Positions 6,424 through 14,531 are shown, counted from the first letter of the stretch. The stretch is 25,164 nucleotides of DNA from Ruminococcaceae bacterium UBA7212 (GCA_002490525.1 DKUE01000026.1:1-25164), one strand, 5' to 3'. Notes: generated from the sequence alone by a model not told the origin. A program made the numbers and translations.

Positions 6424-8553
6424 TTATGGATGCGGCTCGGCATATTTGCAGTACAGTGCCTGTGCAGCTTCGGTTATATCGCGGTTGACGGGTTCTTCAT
6501 ATTCCGAGTAGGTTTCGCACCATTTTTTTTCGAATGCAAACAACGCTTTGCCGAATTCTGTGGCATCGGGGCGGGGGCGGTCGCAGATTTTTACACCCTT
6601 TTCCGTCACCAAATGCTTGCCGTGTTTTGCCTCGGCGATGGCAGCGTCATAAAATCTCTGCCAGCGTACCGCATAGTATTCTTGAATAAGACCGCTCCAT
6701 TCGCGCCATGCGTAGTCATACAGCATACCGTTGTCGCCGTACATATCGCCCCAAAGGGTGATAAGTGTGCGTGCATTTTGGTCGAAATACCGTTTTTCTG
6801 CTTCTGTTTTACCCAAAGCGTGGCTCTGATTGATCCACCGTGCCAGCGTAAAGTTTTTGCGGTTCGCAAGGAGCGCGTCCAAATCGGAAAGCAATTCCGT
6901 TTGTGCATCTGCAATACTTTGCATACGGGAAATGTCGCATGTCTGAAATGCTTCGGAAAAGGCTTTTTGCTGTACGTGGAATCGGTTGGAAAGCACTTGC
7001 CGTGTCAAGTCACAGAGGTCATATTGATATCCGTCGGAAGCCTTGTATTGTTCCCGTACCGAAAGGAATAATTCCAGTGCCTTTTCCAAGTTCTTCGGGT
7101 CATAAAACAAATCCGTCACATCGCACGGTCCGCAGCGTTTCGGGAAGGGGAGCGGCCGCGCACATACCACCGAGCCGACTTCGTTTTCCTGATATCCGCT
7201 GTCACGGTAGCAGGTGTTTAACAGGATATCCCATGCCGCGCGCAGTGTTTTGTTGGCTTTGCCGTAGCGGCGTTCTATGTAATCCGTCAGCCATGTGTCA
7301 AAATCTATAGATTCGGATTTCGTCAGCAGTTCAAACTGCAAATCATATACAACGGGATTCTGTTCGATACCTTCCATAAACAGCCCCGAACCGACTGCGT
7401 TTGCGCCGCGTGACTGGAATACAGCATACGGATTTTTGCAGTGTAGACGCAGTTTACCCTGCATTGCGTTTTTACCGCCGAAGTTATGCAGCATGCCCGC
7501 CACAACAGGGTATCCCCACATGTTTCGGTGCTTTAGAGTGCGTTCGGCATTGATATCCAAGATTAACAGCCTTGCTTTCGGCACAGCTTTGACAATGTGC
7601 TTGCGCAGAGACCAGGCCTGCATCACCCAAACGGAATCTGCATCAAAATTGCGGTACAGTGTGTCAATCGCGCGCCCGACACGCCGCAGATAGAGAAAGC
7701 CTTTTTTCGGCGGTGTGCCCTCGTGGAACGGGTCGCAGGCAAGATAATGATGGTTGCCGAGCAGGGCGTCCAGCTTTTGCAGATACACGGTGCCGAATTC
7801 CGAGAACAGCGGGTCTAACGGGTCTAATTGCGCGGTTTTCGGAAAAAAGCACCAACCGTTCTTTGCGGTAATGCGTGCGTTTGGATATTTTTCACGGAGC
7901 AGCATCGGCACGTGTCCCGAAAATCCTTGCTGAATCGGGAGCATACCGAATTCCAGCATCCGTGCAAGAATTTTTTTGCCGAGTGCCAGCCGTTCATATA
8001 CATATTCCACGGTTTGCGGCGGCAGGTAGCCCTCAATATTGGTCATTAACTGCCACGCCCAAAACGCAGGTCCCGAAACGGTTTTCAATGCTTCTTCTTT
8101 TGTGAATCCGAATTCCAAAAGCGTTTCGAACCAAACGGCTTCCGTACCGACGACGCAAAGCGGCATGTTAATGCCGTTCATCGCCATGAAATCAATTTCC
8201 TGTTCCCAACGTGCCCAGTCCCACCAACACATGGAATAGTCCAAGGTGCAGTAATTCATATATACTCTGTATTTTTGCAAAATTGTTTTTTCAATTGTGC
8301 CTTCAAACGGTACAATTTCCGTGCATGTCAGCGATTCATTGCCGCACCAGGAAAGATTCACACGGCAGATTTGCTTTAAATAGTCGTAAACCGCGTTACA
8401 GGCGGAAATACGGCTGCCCGCACAGATGTGCACTGCGCCGTCTGTAAAGGTGACTGTATACCCATCAGGTGTGCGCGCGTCTAACGAAATTTGAAAAGCA
8501 TCGGCACACTTCGGCATATTGCGCTGTAAAAAGGCCTGCAGAACTGCATCCAT
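6424..8553 (-). CDS. GH89 alpha-N-acetylglucosaminidase (NAGLU-like), cytoplasmic
   Basis: A 709-residue enzyme related to human NAGLU and clostridial GH89, which release terminal alpha-GlcNAc, for example from the caps of gastric mucin O-glycans. The family signatures are clear: 'NYCTLDYSMCWWDWARWEQEID' region from residue 100, 'AMNGINMPL' (124-132), 'GPAFWAWQLM' (161-170), 'CDPFHEG' with Glu278 and 'MEGIEQNP' with Glu394, the two positions of the catalytic acids. There is no signal peptide or anchoring domain, unlike large secreted clostridial GH89 enzymes, so the substrate must be imported. The start is ATG 8553, which has GGGGTG 9 bases upstream; a GTG four codons earlier overlaps that site. 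It is transcribed alone, converging with the alpha-galactosidase. Confidence 0.93.
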   Translation of the reverse strand: MDAVLQAFLQRNMPKCADAFQISLDARTPDGYTVTFTDGAVHICAGSRISACNAVYDYLKQICRVNLSWCGNESLTCTEIVPFEGTIEKTILQKYRVYMNYCTLDYSMCWWDWARWEQEIDFMAMNGINMPLCVVGTEAVWFETLLEFGFTKEEALKTVSGPAFWAWQLMTNIEGYLPPQTVEYVYERLALGKKILARMLEFGMLPIQQGFSGHVPMLLREKYPNARITAKNGWCFFPKTAQLDPLDPLFSEFGTVYLQKLDALLGNHHYLACDPFHEGTPPKKGFLYLRRVGRAIDTLYRNFDADSVWVMQAWSLRKHIVKAVPKARLLILDINAERTLKHRNMWGYPVVAGMLHNFGGKNAMQGKLRLHCKNPYAVFQSRGANAVGSGLFMEGIEQNPVVYDLQFELLTKSESIDFDTWLTDYIERRYGKANKTLRAAWDILLNTCYRDSGYQENEVGSVVCARPLPFPKRCGPCDVTDLFYDPKNLEKALELFLSVREQYKASDGYQYDLCDLTRQVLSNRFHVQQKAFSEAFQTCDISRMQSIADAQTELLSDLDALLANRKNFTLARWINQSHALGKTEAEKRYFDQNARTLITLWGDMYGDNGMLYDYAWREWSGLIQEYYAVRWQRFYDAAIAEAKHGKHLVTEKGVKICDRPRPDATEFGKALFAFEKKWCETYSEYEEPVNRDITEAAQALYCKYAEPHP

Positions 8554-8585
8554 TGTGATTTTCACCCCGAATTGCGTTTTCTTTT

Positions 8586-8614
8586 ATTGTAACAGTTTTT
8601 ATTTGGTAAAGCAA
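8586..8614 (-). promoter_or_regulatory. Promoter of the GH89 gene (TTGCTT-17-TACAAT)
   Basis: On the minus strand TTGCTT (8614-8609), a 17-bp spacer and TACAAT (8591-8586), preceded by TGT, form an extended -10 promoter. It carries no copy of the GTGATAWT operator pair, so GH89 is probably outside the local AraC regulon. Confidence 0.7.
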
Positions 8615-8633
8615 TTCTGTTTTTTTAAATGTT

Positions 8634-8660
8634 TGTAACCGATTTTTAACAATTTGTAAC
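8634..8660 (+). promoter_or_regulatory. Tandem TGTAAC-like boxes resembling a WalR/YycF site
   Basis: TGTAAC (8634-8639), five bases, TTTAAC (8645-8650), four bases, TGTAAC (8655-8660). The first two fit the WalR consensus TGTWAH-N5-TGTWAH with one mismatch, and the repeats abut the -35 of the deacetylase gene. WalR controls cell-wall enzymes in Bacillus, so the target makes sense, but a PhoP-type site with similar periodicity is possible. Confidence 0.4.
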
Positions 8661-8688
8661 TTGCACTTTTTCGGAGATACTATATAAT
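8661..8688 (+). promoter_or_regulatory. Promoter of the deacetylase gene (TTGCAC-16-TATAAT)
   Basis: -35 TTGCAC at 8661-8666, a 16-bp spacer and a consensus -10 TATAAT at 8683-8688. The start of transcription near 8695 lies at or past an in-frame ATG at 8694, which supports the later GTG start at 8733. Confidence 0.75.
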
Positions 8689-8732
8689 TAGAAATGAGAA
8701 ATATAGTTCTTTATGTCGAAAGAAGGATTTTT

Positions 8733-9749
8733 GTGAAAGCGGCCAAGCAAAATCAGATTTTAAAATATATTTTAATCGGTTGTGCGGCAGTGATTTTGAT
8801 TTTATCGGTTGTGCTGTGCGTTACGGCGGTCAAAAATAAGGATTTGAAAAGCGGCGGCAATGCCGCGTCCGAAGCGTTGGTCAGTGCCGCACAGGAGCGT
8901 GAAAGTCTCGAAGCGGCGCGGGCAAGCGAGGCGGAGTCTTTTAGGAATCAGTTGAATGAGCAGTCTTCCGCATTTGCCGATGAGAAAAATGCGCTGAATC
9001 AAACTATTGCCGATTTGAATAAACAAATTTCCATGAAACATGCCGCCGAAACGGCGACCGGTGCCCCGAAACCTACCTCACCGAATCCTATGGCTCCGGG
9101 GGAGTATCCCGACTGGTCAAATAAAACGATTTATCTGACATTTGATGACGGACCGTCGCCGCGCACACCGGAGGTTTTGAAAATCCTCAAAGACAACGGT
9201 GTCAAGGCGACGTTTTTTGTGACGCATCTCAACGGCAAAAGCAGTCATTATATGAAGGATATTGTCGCCGAGGGACATACTATCGCATTACATTCCTATA
9301 CACATAATTATGACAAGATTTATGCTTCGGAGGAAGCGTATTTTGCGGATTTACAGCAGATTTCCGATTTGGTTTATAATGAAACCGGCGTGCGTACCAA
9401 TCTCATGCGCTTTCCCGGCGGCGGTAGTAACACGGTCAGCAAATTTAATCCGGGCATTATGACACGTCTGACACAGATGGTTACGGATAAGGGGTATGTG
9501 TATTTCGATTGGAACGTAGTTTCGGGAGACGCAAACCGCGGCGGCGCGACCGCACAGCAGATTATCAATAATTGCCGCAAGGTGCCGAAAAAAAGCGATG
9601 CCGTTATCGTTTTGATGCATGATGCGGCGGACAAACGCACTACGGTAGAAGCACTTCCCGAAGTCATAGCTTATTATAAGGCGGCAGGCTGTAAATTTGC
9701 GGCTATTACAGCATCTACACCGCCCGCGCATCAAAGAGTGGTAAATTGA
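8733..9749 (+). CDS. Membrane-anchored NodB-type polysaccharide (peptidoglycan) deacetylase
   Basis: A 338-residue protein with one N-terminal membrane segment (about 10-33), a polar region rich in Glu, Gln and Ala likely to form a coiled coil (about 52-102), a Pro-rich linker (110-128) and a C-terminal NodB domain. The five NodB motifs are intact: 'TFDDG' (136-140), 'HSYTH' with the metal ligands His187 and His191, 'RFPGGG' (226-231), 'DWNVVSGD' (259-266) and 'LMHDA' with His296. It should remove acetyl groups from GlcNAc or MurNAc of the cell wall, outside the membrane, which commonly gives lysozyme resistance. Start GTG 8733 follows AGAAGGA by five bases. No clear terminator follows it; 9750-9887 holds nothing I recognise. 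Confidence 0.9.
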   Translation: MKAAKQNQILKYILIGCAAVILILSVVLCVTAVKNKDLKSGGNAASEALVSAAQERESLEAARASEAESFRNQLNEQSSAFADEKNALNQTIADLNKQISMKHAAETATGAPKPTSPNPMAPGEYPDWSNKTIYLTFDDGPSPRTPEVLKILKDNGVKATFFVTHLNGKSSHYMKDIVAEGHTIALHSYTHNYDKIYASEEAYFADLQQISDLVYNETGVRTNLMRFPGGGSNTVSKFNPGIMTRLTQMVTDKGYVYFDWNVVSGDANRGGATAQQIINNCRKVPKKSDAVIVLMHDAADKRTTVEALPEVIAYYKAAGCKFAAITASTPPAHQRVVN

Positions 9750-9887
9750 CATTTGTTTTTGTGTATATTCAATAGACGGCGTTTGTTTTTCTTGTCATTT
9801 TGCACAAAGTTGGTAAACCCGAAAACGAGTGACTTTGGAATACCCACCGAAATCTCACAAAATCCCCCATATATCGTGTTTTACCCG

Positions 9888-9915
9888 TTGACGCGGACAA
9901 GTTTTGTGGTATAAT
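9888..9915 (+). promoter_or_regulatory. Promoter of ptsH (TTGACG-16-TATAAT)
   Basis: -35 TTGACG at 9888-9893, a 16-bp spacer and -10 TATAAT at 9910-9915 preceded by TGG (extended -10). It leaves a leader of about 50 bases before the HPr start. No convincing cre site is nearby. Confidence 0.8.
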
Positions 9916-9972
9916 ATGTTACTGTAAACACACGGAAAATGTATTTCACTACAATATATGGGGAGAATGATT

Positions 9973-10236
9973 ATGTTCGTTAAAGAAGTTCTTGTTCAGA
10001 ATCAGGTCGGCTTACACGCACGTCCGGCGACTTTCTTCATTCAGAAAGCCAATGAATATAAATCTTCAATTTGGGTCGAAAAAGATGAAAGAAGAGTCAA
10101 TGCCAAGAGCCTTTTGGGTGTTCTCTCTCTCGGTATTATGGGCGATACCAAAATCCGCATCATTGCCGGCGGTCCCGATGAGGAGCAGGCTGTGGAAGGG
10201 CTTGTAAAGCTTGTGGAATCCGGTTTCGCGGAATAA
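9973..10236 (+). CDS. ptsH: HPr phosphocarrier protein of the PTS
   Basis: An 87-residue HPr. His15 in 'GLHARPA' accepts phosphate from Enzyme I and passes it to sugar-specific EIIA domains. Ser46 in 'NAKSLLGVLSLGI' is the HPr-kinase site used in Gram-positive carbon catabolite control; having both excludes Crh, which lacks the His. The start ATG 9973 is spaced seven bases from GGGGAG (9960-9965); two earlier in-frame ATGs overlap or abut that site. It is a single-gene unit with its own promoter and terminator. No other PTS component is in the window. Its Ser46 form could mediate catabolite repression of the glycosidase genes upstream, though no cre box is visible there. Confidence 0.95.
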   Translation: MFVKEVLVQNQVGLHARPATFFIQKANEYKSSIWVEKDERRVNAKSLLGVLSLGIMGDTKIRIIAGGPDEEQAVEGLVKLVESGFAE

Positions 10237-10259
10237 GCCGAACGAAATATGTGTTTTTG

Positions 10260-10300
10260 CAGACATGCCGATTTTATTTTGCTTCGGTATGTCTGTTTTT
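10260..10300 (+). terminator. Rho-independent terminator of ptsH
   Basis: A 12-bp stem (10260-10271 with 10284-10295, one G-U pair) is followed by five Ts. It lies 23 bp after the HPr stop and 31 bp before the uvrC start, so uvrC must use read-through or a promoter I cannot place with confidence. Confidence 0.85.
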
Positions 10301-10331
10301 ATATGTATAATCTCGGATAGGAGGTGCCGAT

Positions 10332-12170
10332 ATGGAGGAAAAACGAATAGAACTTCGCAAAAAAGCGATGAGTCTGCCGCTTTTGCCGGGCGTATATATT
10401 ATGAAGAATGTTCACGGCGAAATTATTTATATCGGTAAGGCAAAAGCGCTGAAAAACCGCGTCAGCCAGTATTTCGGTTCACCGAACGGGCACACCGTCA
10501 AAGTGCGCAAAATGGTCGAAAATGTACATGAATTTGATTATATTGTAACCGACAGTGAGTTTGAGGCGCTGGTGCTGGAGTGCAGTCTTATCAAACAGCA
10601 CATGCCAAAATACAATATCCTTTTGAAGGACGATAAAGGTTACAGCTATGTGCGCATTGCAGGAAACGACTACAAAACCATTACCGCCGTACTGCAAAAG
10701 AATGACGACGGCGCGGAATATATCGGACCGTTTACCAGCTCCTATGCCGTGAAGCAAAGCGTGGATGCTGCCAACAAAATTTTCATGCTGCCGCAGTGCG
10801 GCAAGGTGTTCGACGGTAAAATCCGCAAGACGCGCCCATGTCTGCATTACTATATTTCCCAATGCTGCGGACTTTGTACAGGCAAAGTGTCTAAAGCAGA
10901 ATATAACGAAGCTGTTTCTCAGGCGATTCGCTTTTTAAAAGGCGATACCAAAGATATTCTCAAAATGCTGGAAACGCAAATGCAAGAGGCAGCCGAAGCG
11001 ATGGATTTTGAGCGTGCAGCAAAGCTGCGTGACCGCATTCGCGCCGTTTCCCGTATGCAGGAAAAGCAAAAGGTTGTTTTCAAATCCGTCGAAGAACAGG
11101 ACGTTTTCTCAATGGCGGAATCGGAAAATACTGTTTGCCTTGCCGTTCTGCGCTTTTCCGACGGCAGGTTGAATGACTGTGAGCATTTCTTTTTTGATAA
11201 AACCGATACACCGGAAAGTATGATGACCTCTGCGGTTACTTCCTTTTATTCCATGCGCTCCAATATTCCGCGCCGTGTTACGGTGGACGGTGCTTTGGAA
11301 GGGGCGGCGGATGTAGAACGCTGGCTTTCCGAAAAGAAGGGCAAAAAAGTCACGGTCTTCACTCCGCAGCGCGGGGAGCAAGTGGAAGTGGTGCATATGT
11401 GTCGCGAAAATGCGCAGGAAAAATTGGCGCTGAAATTGGGAAAAAGCGGCAAAACCGTTGCAGTGCTCGAAGAACTGCGGGATTTGCTGGGACTTTCCAC
11501 CACCCCGAATTATATTGAATCCTATGATATATCCCATACGGCGGGGCAGGACAGCGTTGCGGGGATGATTGTATTTAAAGACGGCAAACCTTATAAAGCG
11601 GGATATAAGCGCTTTACCATCAAAAGCTTTCTCGGCAATGACGATTACCGTTCCATGAATGAGGTCCTGACCCGCCGTTTTGCGGAATATGAAAAGCTGA
11701 AAGACACAGGCGAGGGCTTCGGCAAATTGCCCGATTTGATTCTTCTGGACGGCGGTATCGGGCAGGTCAATGCCGTACAGCCTGTTTTAGAGCAATTCGG
11801 TCTTTCTGTACCTCTGTTCGGCATGGTGAAGGACAATCGCCACCGTACGCGTGCCATTGCCCGGGACGGCGGTGAAATCGAAATTCGTTCCAACCGGCGC
11901 GTGTTTACGCTTGTGTCCGAAATACAGGAAGAGGTGCACCGCTTTTCGATTGCGTATCACCGCAGTAAACACGCCAAACGCAATTTAACATTGTCTTTGA
12001 CCGAAATTGAGGGTATCGGCGAGAAAAAAGCAAAGGCGCTCCTAAAGCATTTCAAAACGCTGACGGCTGTAAAAAACGCATCCGTGGACGCGCTTTGCGA
12101 AGCGGAAGGTATCAGCCGCAAAAATGCTGAAAAGATTTATACGTATTATCACAGTGAGGAAAATATATGA
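10332..12170 (+). CDS. uvrC: Excinuclease ABC subunit C
   Basis: A 612-residue UvrC, normal in length, which makes the dual incisions around bulky DNA lesions with UvrA and UvrB. An N-terminal GIY-YIG nuclease (GVY 20-22, YIG 33-35, Arg43) makes the 3' cut. A cluster of cysteines ('QCGK', 'RPCL', 'SQCCGLC', about 155-185) matches the Fe-S site seen in UvrC proteins. The UvrB-binding UVR motif is 'AMDFERAAKLRDRI' near residue 225. The RNase H-like domain for the 5' cut contains 'YDISH' and 'LLDGGIGQ'. Two helix-hairpin-helix motifs close the protein. The ribosome site is GGAGGTG with six bases before ATG. Its stop overlaps the next gene by four bases. Confidence 0.97.
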   Translation: MEEKRIELRKKAMSLPLLPGVYIMKNVHGEIIYIGKAKALKNRVSQYFGSPNGHTVKVRKMVENVHEFDYIVTDSEFEALVLECSLIKQHMPKYNILLKDDKGYSYVRIAGNDYKTITAVLQKNDDGAEYIGPFTSSYAVKQSVDAANKIFMLPQCGKVFDGKIRKTRPCLHYYISQCCGLCTGKVSKAEYNEAVSQAIRFLKGDTKDILKMLETQMQEAAEAMDFERAAKLRDRIRAVSRMQEKQKVVFKSVEEQDVFSMAESENTVCLAVLRFSDGRLNDCEHFFFDKTDTPESMMTSAVTSFYSMRSNIPRRVTVDGALEGAADVERWLSEKKGKKVTVFTPQRGEQVEVVHMCRENAQEKLALKLGKSGKTVAVLEELRDLLGLSTTPNYIESYDISHTAGQDSVAGMIVFKDGKPYKAGYKRFTIKSFLGNDDYRSMNEVLTRRFAEYEKLKDTGEGFGKLPDLILLDGGIGQVNAVQPVLEQFGLSVPLFGMVKDNRHRTRAIARDGGEIEIRSNRRVFTLVSEIQEEVHRFSIAYHRSKHAKRNLTLSLTEIEGIGEKKAKALLKHFKTLTAVKNASVDALCEAEGISRKNAEKIYTYYHSEENI

Positions 12171-12826
12171 AAAAAGCGATTGTATTTGATTTGGACGGCA
12201 CACTTTTAAATACCTTAGAGGATTTGTGCGACAGCACGAATTACGCACTTCAAAAGTGTGGCTTTCCGAAACGCAGTCTCGGTGAAATTCGCCGCTTTGT
12301 CGGTAACGGGATTCGAAAATTGATTGAGCGGGCTGTACCTGAAAATACTTCAGAAACAGAAGTCACGGCATGTTATGAAATTTTCTGTGAACACTATAAA
12401 GACAATATGGAAAACAAAACCGCTGAGTACGACGGCATTTCCGAGATGCTTCGCGCATTGTACGAAGCGGGCTACAAAATGGCAATCGTTACCAATAAGG
12501 CGGATTTTGCGGCGCAGGTGCTCTGTGAAAATTTGTTCGGCAAGTATATACATACTGTGGTCGGCAGTGCGGATACCCGTCCGAATAAGCCCGCGCCTGA
12601 CGGCGTGTATTACGCGCTGGGGCAAATGGGAGTTGAAAAGACGGAAGCGGTGTTTATCGGTGACAGTGAGGTCGATATTCTGACTGCCAAAAATGCAGGC
12701 ATTGACGCGATAGGTGTGCTTTGGGGATTTCGGGATTTATCCGATTTGCAGAAGGCAGGCGTCAAAATCACGGTAAAAGATACAAAAGAACTGAAAAATT
12801 TGCTTTTATCTTTAAAAAATGGATGA
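12167..12826 (+). CDS. HAD-superfamily phosphatase, phosphoglycolate phosphatase-like
   Basis: A 219-residue HAD hydrolase. Motif I is 'FDLDGTLLNT' with nucleophile Asp8 and Asp10, motif II 'IVTNK', motif III the Lys in 'RPNKPAPD' and motif IV 'GDSEVD'. The helical cap between motifs I and II fits the Gph/PpaX subgroup, which removes phosphate from 2-phosphoglycolate (made when DNA 3' ends are damaged and repaired) or from pyrophosphate. Its start ATG overlaps the uvrC stop (ATGA), so the two are translationally coupled; pairing with a DNA repair gene favours 2-phosphoglycolate clearance, as an inference. Substrate specificity cannot be read from sequence alone in this family. Confidence 0.85.
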   Translation: MKKAIVFDLDGTLLNTLEDLCDSTNYALQKCGFPKRSLGEIRRFVGNGIRKLIERAVPENTSETEVTACYEIFCEHYKDNMENKTAEYDGISEMLRALYEAGYKMAIVTNKADFAAQVLCENLFGKYIHTVVGSADTRPNKPAPDGVYYALGQMGVEKTEAVFIGDSEVDILTAKNAGIDAIGVLWGFRDLSDLQKAGVKITVKDTKELKNLLLSLKNG

Positions 12827-12832
12827 TTTTAG

Positions 12833-12861
12833 TTGACATTTGTGCTAAAATAGTGAAAAAT
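12833..12861 (+). promoter_or_regulatory. Possible promoter of the rsmD-coaD operon
   Basis: A consensus -35 TTGACA at 12833-12838 lies in the 50-bp gap before rsmD. The hexamer 17 bp downstream (AAAAAT, 12856-12861) matches the -10 at only four positions, so the -10 assignment is weak. No terminator is seen between the HAD gene and rsmD. Confidence 0.4.
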
Positions 12862-12876
12862 AGTGGAGAGTGAGTT

Positions 12877-13428
12877 ATGCGGGTCATTACAGGCACAGCA
12901 CGCGGCAGAAAACTGAAAACCTTAGAGGGCGGCGATATTGTCCGTCCAACAACCGATAAGGTCAAAGAAGCAATGTTCAGCATTGTGCATTTTGAGCTGG
13001 AAAATGCTGTGGTGCTGGATGCATTTGCAGGCTCGGGGCAGTTGGGGATTGAAGCGCTCAGTCGCGGTGCGCAAAAAGCCTATTTTTTGGATGCAAACAA
13101 AAAAGCGTTCGAAACCGTGAAGGAGAATTTAAAAACCACCAATCTGTTTGACCGCGCTGTGGTTTTGAATACGGATACACTTTCCTTTTTAAACGGCACA
13201 AAGGAACAGTTTGACGTGGTGCTTTTGGACCCGCCCTATCAGAAGGGATTGGTCGGGAGCGCACTGCCGCTTTTGTCACGTTGCTGTAAAACAGGCGCCT
13301 TAGCAGTCTGCGAAACGGATTTTTTCGAGGTTCTGCCCGATTCTGCGGGGGCGTTTCAAAAACAGCGTGAATATAAATACGGTAAAACCAAGCTGACGAC
13401 TTATAGAAAACAAGAGGAAACGGTATGA
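12877..13428 (+). CDS. rsmD: 16S rRNA (guanine966-N2)-methyltransferase
   Basis: A 183-residue class I methyltransferase. 'RVITGTARGRKL' at the N-terminus and 'RPTTDKVKEAMFSI' are RsmD hallmarks. 'VLDAFAGSGQLGIEALSRGA' covers the SAM-binding motif I, 'FLDANKKA' carries the acidic motif II, and 'LLDPPYQKG' is the catalytic N-methylase DPPY. It methylates G966 in small-subunit rRNA. The stop overlaps the coaD start by four bases, and the rsmD-coaD order is widely conserved in Firmicutes. Confidence 0.95.
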   Translation: MRVITGTARGRKLKTLEGGDIVRPTTDKVKEAMFSIVHFELENAVVLDAFAGSGQLGIEALSRGAQKAYFLDANKKAFETVKENLKTTNLFDRAVVLNTDTLSFLNGTKEQFDVVLLDPPYQKGLVGSALPLLSRCCKTGALAVCETDFFEVLPDSAGAFQKQREYKYGKTKLTTYRKQEETV

Positions 13429-13922
13429 AAACGGTCATTTGTCCGGGTAGCTTTGACCCTGTGACGGTCGGGCATTTAGATATTATCCGCCGTTCGGCGG
13501 CGATGTTTGATAAGGTCATAGTCGTTGCTATGACCAATTATCACAAGAAGAATACCTATGCGTTTACGGCGGCGGAGCGTGTAACGCTTTTGGAGCGCTG
13601 TACAAAGGATATACCGAATGTTGAGGTGGATGCCTACGATGGGCTGTTGGCAGATTATGCACGGCAAAAAAATGCCGTTGCCATTGTAAAAGGTCTGCGT
13701 GCTGTTTCGGACTTTGAATATGAATTCCAGCAGGCACTGACCAACCAAAAGCTCAACAGCGATTTAGAAACGATATTTATCGCCAGCACGGCGGAAAATA
13801 TGTTTTTAAGCTCCAGTGTTGTCAAGCAGGTTTGCGAATTGGGCGGGGACATCGGCAATTTTGTTCCCGAGGAGATTCGTGACGATATAATCAAGAGAAT
13901 CAGCAGAGGTGAAGAGAAATGA
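13425..13922 (+). CDS. coaD: Phosphopantetheine adenylyltransferase
   Basis: A 165-residue enzyme, usual length, that joins ATP and 4'-phosphopantetheine to dephospho-CoA in the penultimate step of CoA synthesis. The nucleotidyltransferase signature 'PGSFDPVTVGHLDII' includes the (H/T)xGH-type motif near residue 17. 'VAIVKGLRAVSDFEYE' carries the substrate-binding Arg, and 'AENMFLSSSVVKQV' replaces the familiar ISSTxxR segment near residue 130 with a conserved variant. It is translationally coupled to rsmD before it and to the coiled-coil gene after it, each by an ATGA overlap. Confidence 0.96.
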   Translation: MKTVICPGSFDPVTVGHLDIIRRSAAMFDKVIVVAMTNYHKKNTYAFTAAERVTLLERCTKDIPNVEVDAYDGLLADYARQKNAVAIVKGLRAVSDFEYEFQQALTNQKLNSDLETIFIASTAENMFLSSSVVKQVCELGGDIGNFVPEEIRDDIIKRISRGEEK

Positions 13923-14458
13923 CCATAGAAAGCTTGTTAGATGAAATTGAGGACATTCTCGAAGAGGGCAAGAAAGTGCCGTTTTCTTCGGGTCTGTTGC
14001 TGGATGTGAATGAGATTAAGCGCGTGATTGAGGATATTCGTTTGAATATGCCTGATGAGCTGATGCAGGCACGCAAAATTGCGTCCGAACGTAAGGAAAT
14101 TTTGACTGCGGCGCAAAACAGTGCCGATGACATCATCGCGGGTGCACAAAGGCGAGCAAAAGAGCTTGTCGAAGCCCATGAAATCACGAAGGGTGCAGAA
14201 GCCGCCGCCGCCGATATTATGGCACAGGCGCGGGCACAGGCGGGAGAAATCGTCGAGGGTGCGCGCGCAACTGCTTCCGAGCTTACCGACCAGGCACAGA
14301 AATGGGCAAACGATATGCGTTCCAGCGCAGGGGAGTATGTGGAAAACATCGTTGCGCTCGCCGATGAAACGCTGACCAATTCCGTGAACGAAATCCGACG
14401 TGCACGTCAGTCACTGCGTGCGGCGGCACAGCACAAGCAACGTACGGAGCAGAAGTAA
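13919..14458 (+). CDS. Coiled-coil protein, V-ATPase subunit E/H-like or DivIVA-like, function unknown
   Basis: A 179-residue soluble, highly charged protein with no enzyme motif. Residues 1-45 ('LLDEIEDILEEGKKVPFSSG...DVNEIKRVIEDIR') resemble the short N-terminal module of a Clostridia family found after coaD. Residues about 50-165 are long Ala/Glu/Gln/Arg-rich helices with several 'A..II.GA...A..L' repeats, as in ATP synthase subunit E/H or DivIVA-like rods. The start overlaps the coaD stop by four bases. A scaffold or cell-division role is conceivable but unproved; a true proton-pump role is unlikely since no ATPase genes are nearby. I recognise the type and its context, not its job. Confidence 0.75.
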   Translation: MTIESLLDEIEDILEEGKKVPFSSGLLLDVNEIKRVIEDIRLNMPDELMQARKIASERKEILTAAQNSADDIIAGAQRRAKELVEAHEITKGAEAAAADIMAQARAQAGEIVEGARATASELTDQAQKWANDMRSSAGEYVENIVALADETLTNSVNEIRRARQSLRAAAQHKQRTEQK

Positions 14459-14496
14459 GATGACTGTGTGCTATGGTTAAACATAAAGCATTATTT

Positions 14497-14531
14497 TTCA
14501 CCTCGTCGCATATAGATGTGTACGAGGTGAA
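14497..14531 (+). promoter_or_regulatory. Strong stem-loop that buries the ribosome site of the DUF4830 gene
   Basis: Ten perfect pairs (14497-14506 with 14522-14531) plus five inner pairs (14507-14511 with 14516-14520, one G-U), a bulged T14521 and a 4-base loop. The right arm contains GAGGTGA (14524-14530), the ribosome site of the next gene. The left arm contains CACCTC, the same sequence as the anti-Shine-Dalgarno tail of 16S rRNA. A role in translation control is possible. The alternative is a terminator after the coiled-coil gene, but the bases after the stem (TGTTTATGTT) are a weak T-tract. Confidence 0.6.

Noticed and set aside
9916..9935. Possible cre site near the ptsH promoter
   Set aside because: The TGTAAACACACGGA stretch differs from the catabolite-response consensus at several core positions.
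10301..10320. TATAAT at 10306-10311 as a uvrC promoter
   Set aside because: No acceptable -35 lies upstream, and the start of transcription would fall in the ribosome site of uvrC.
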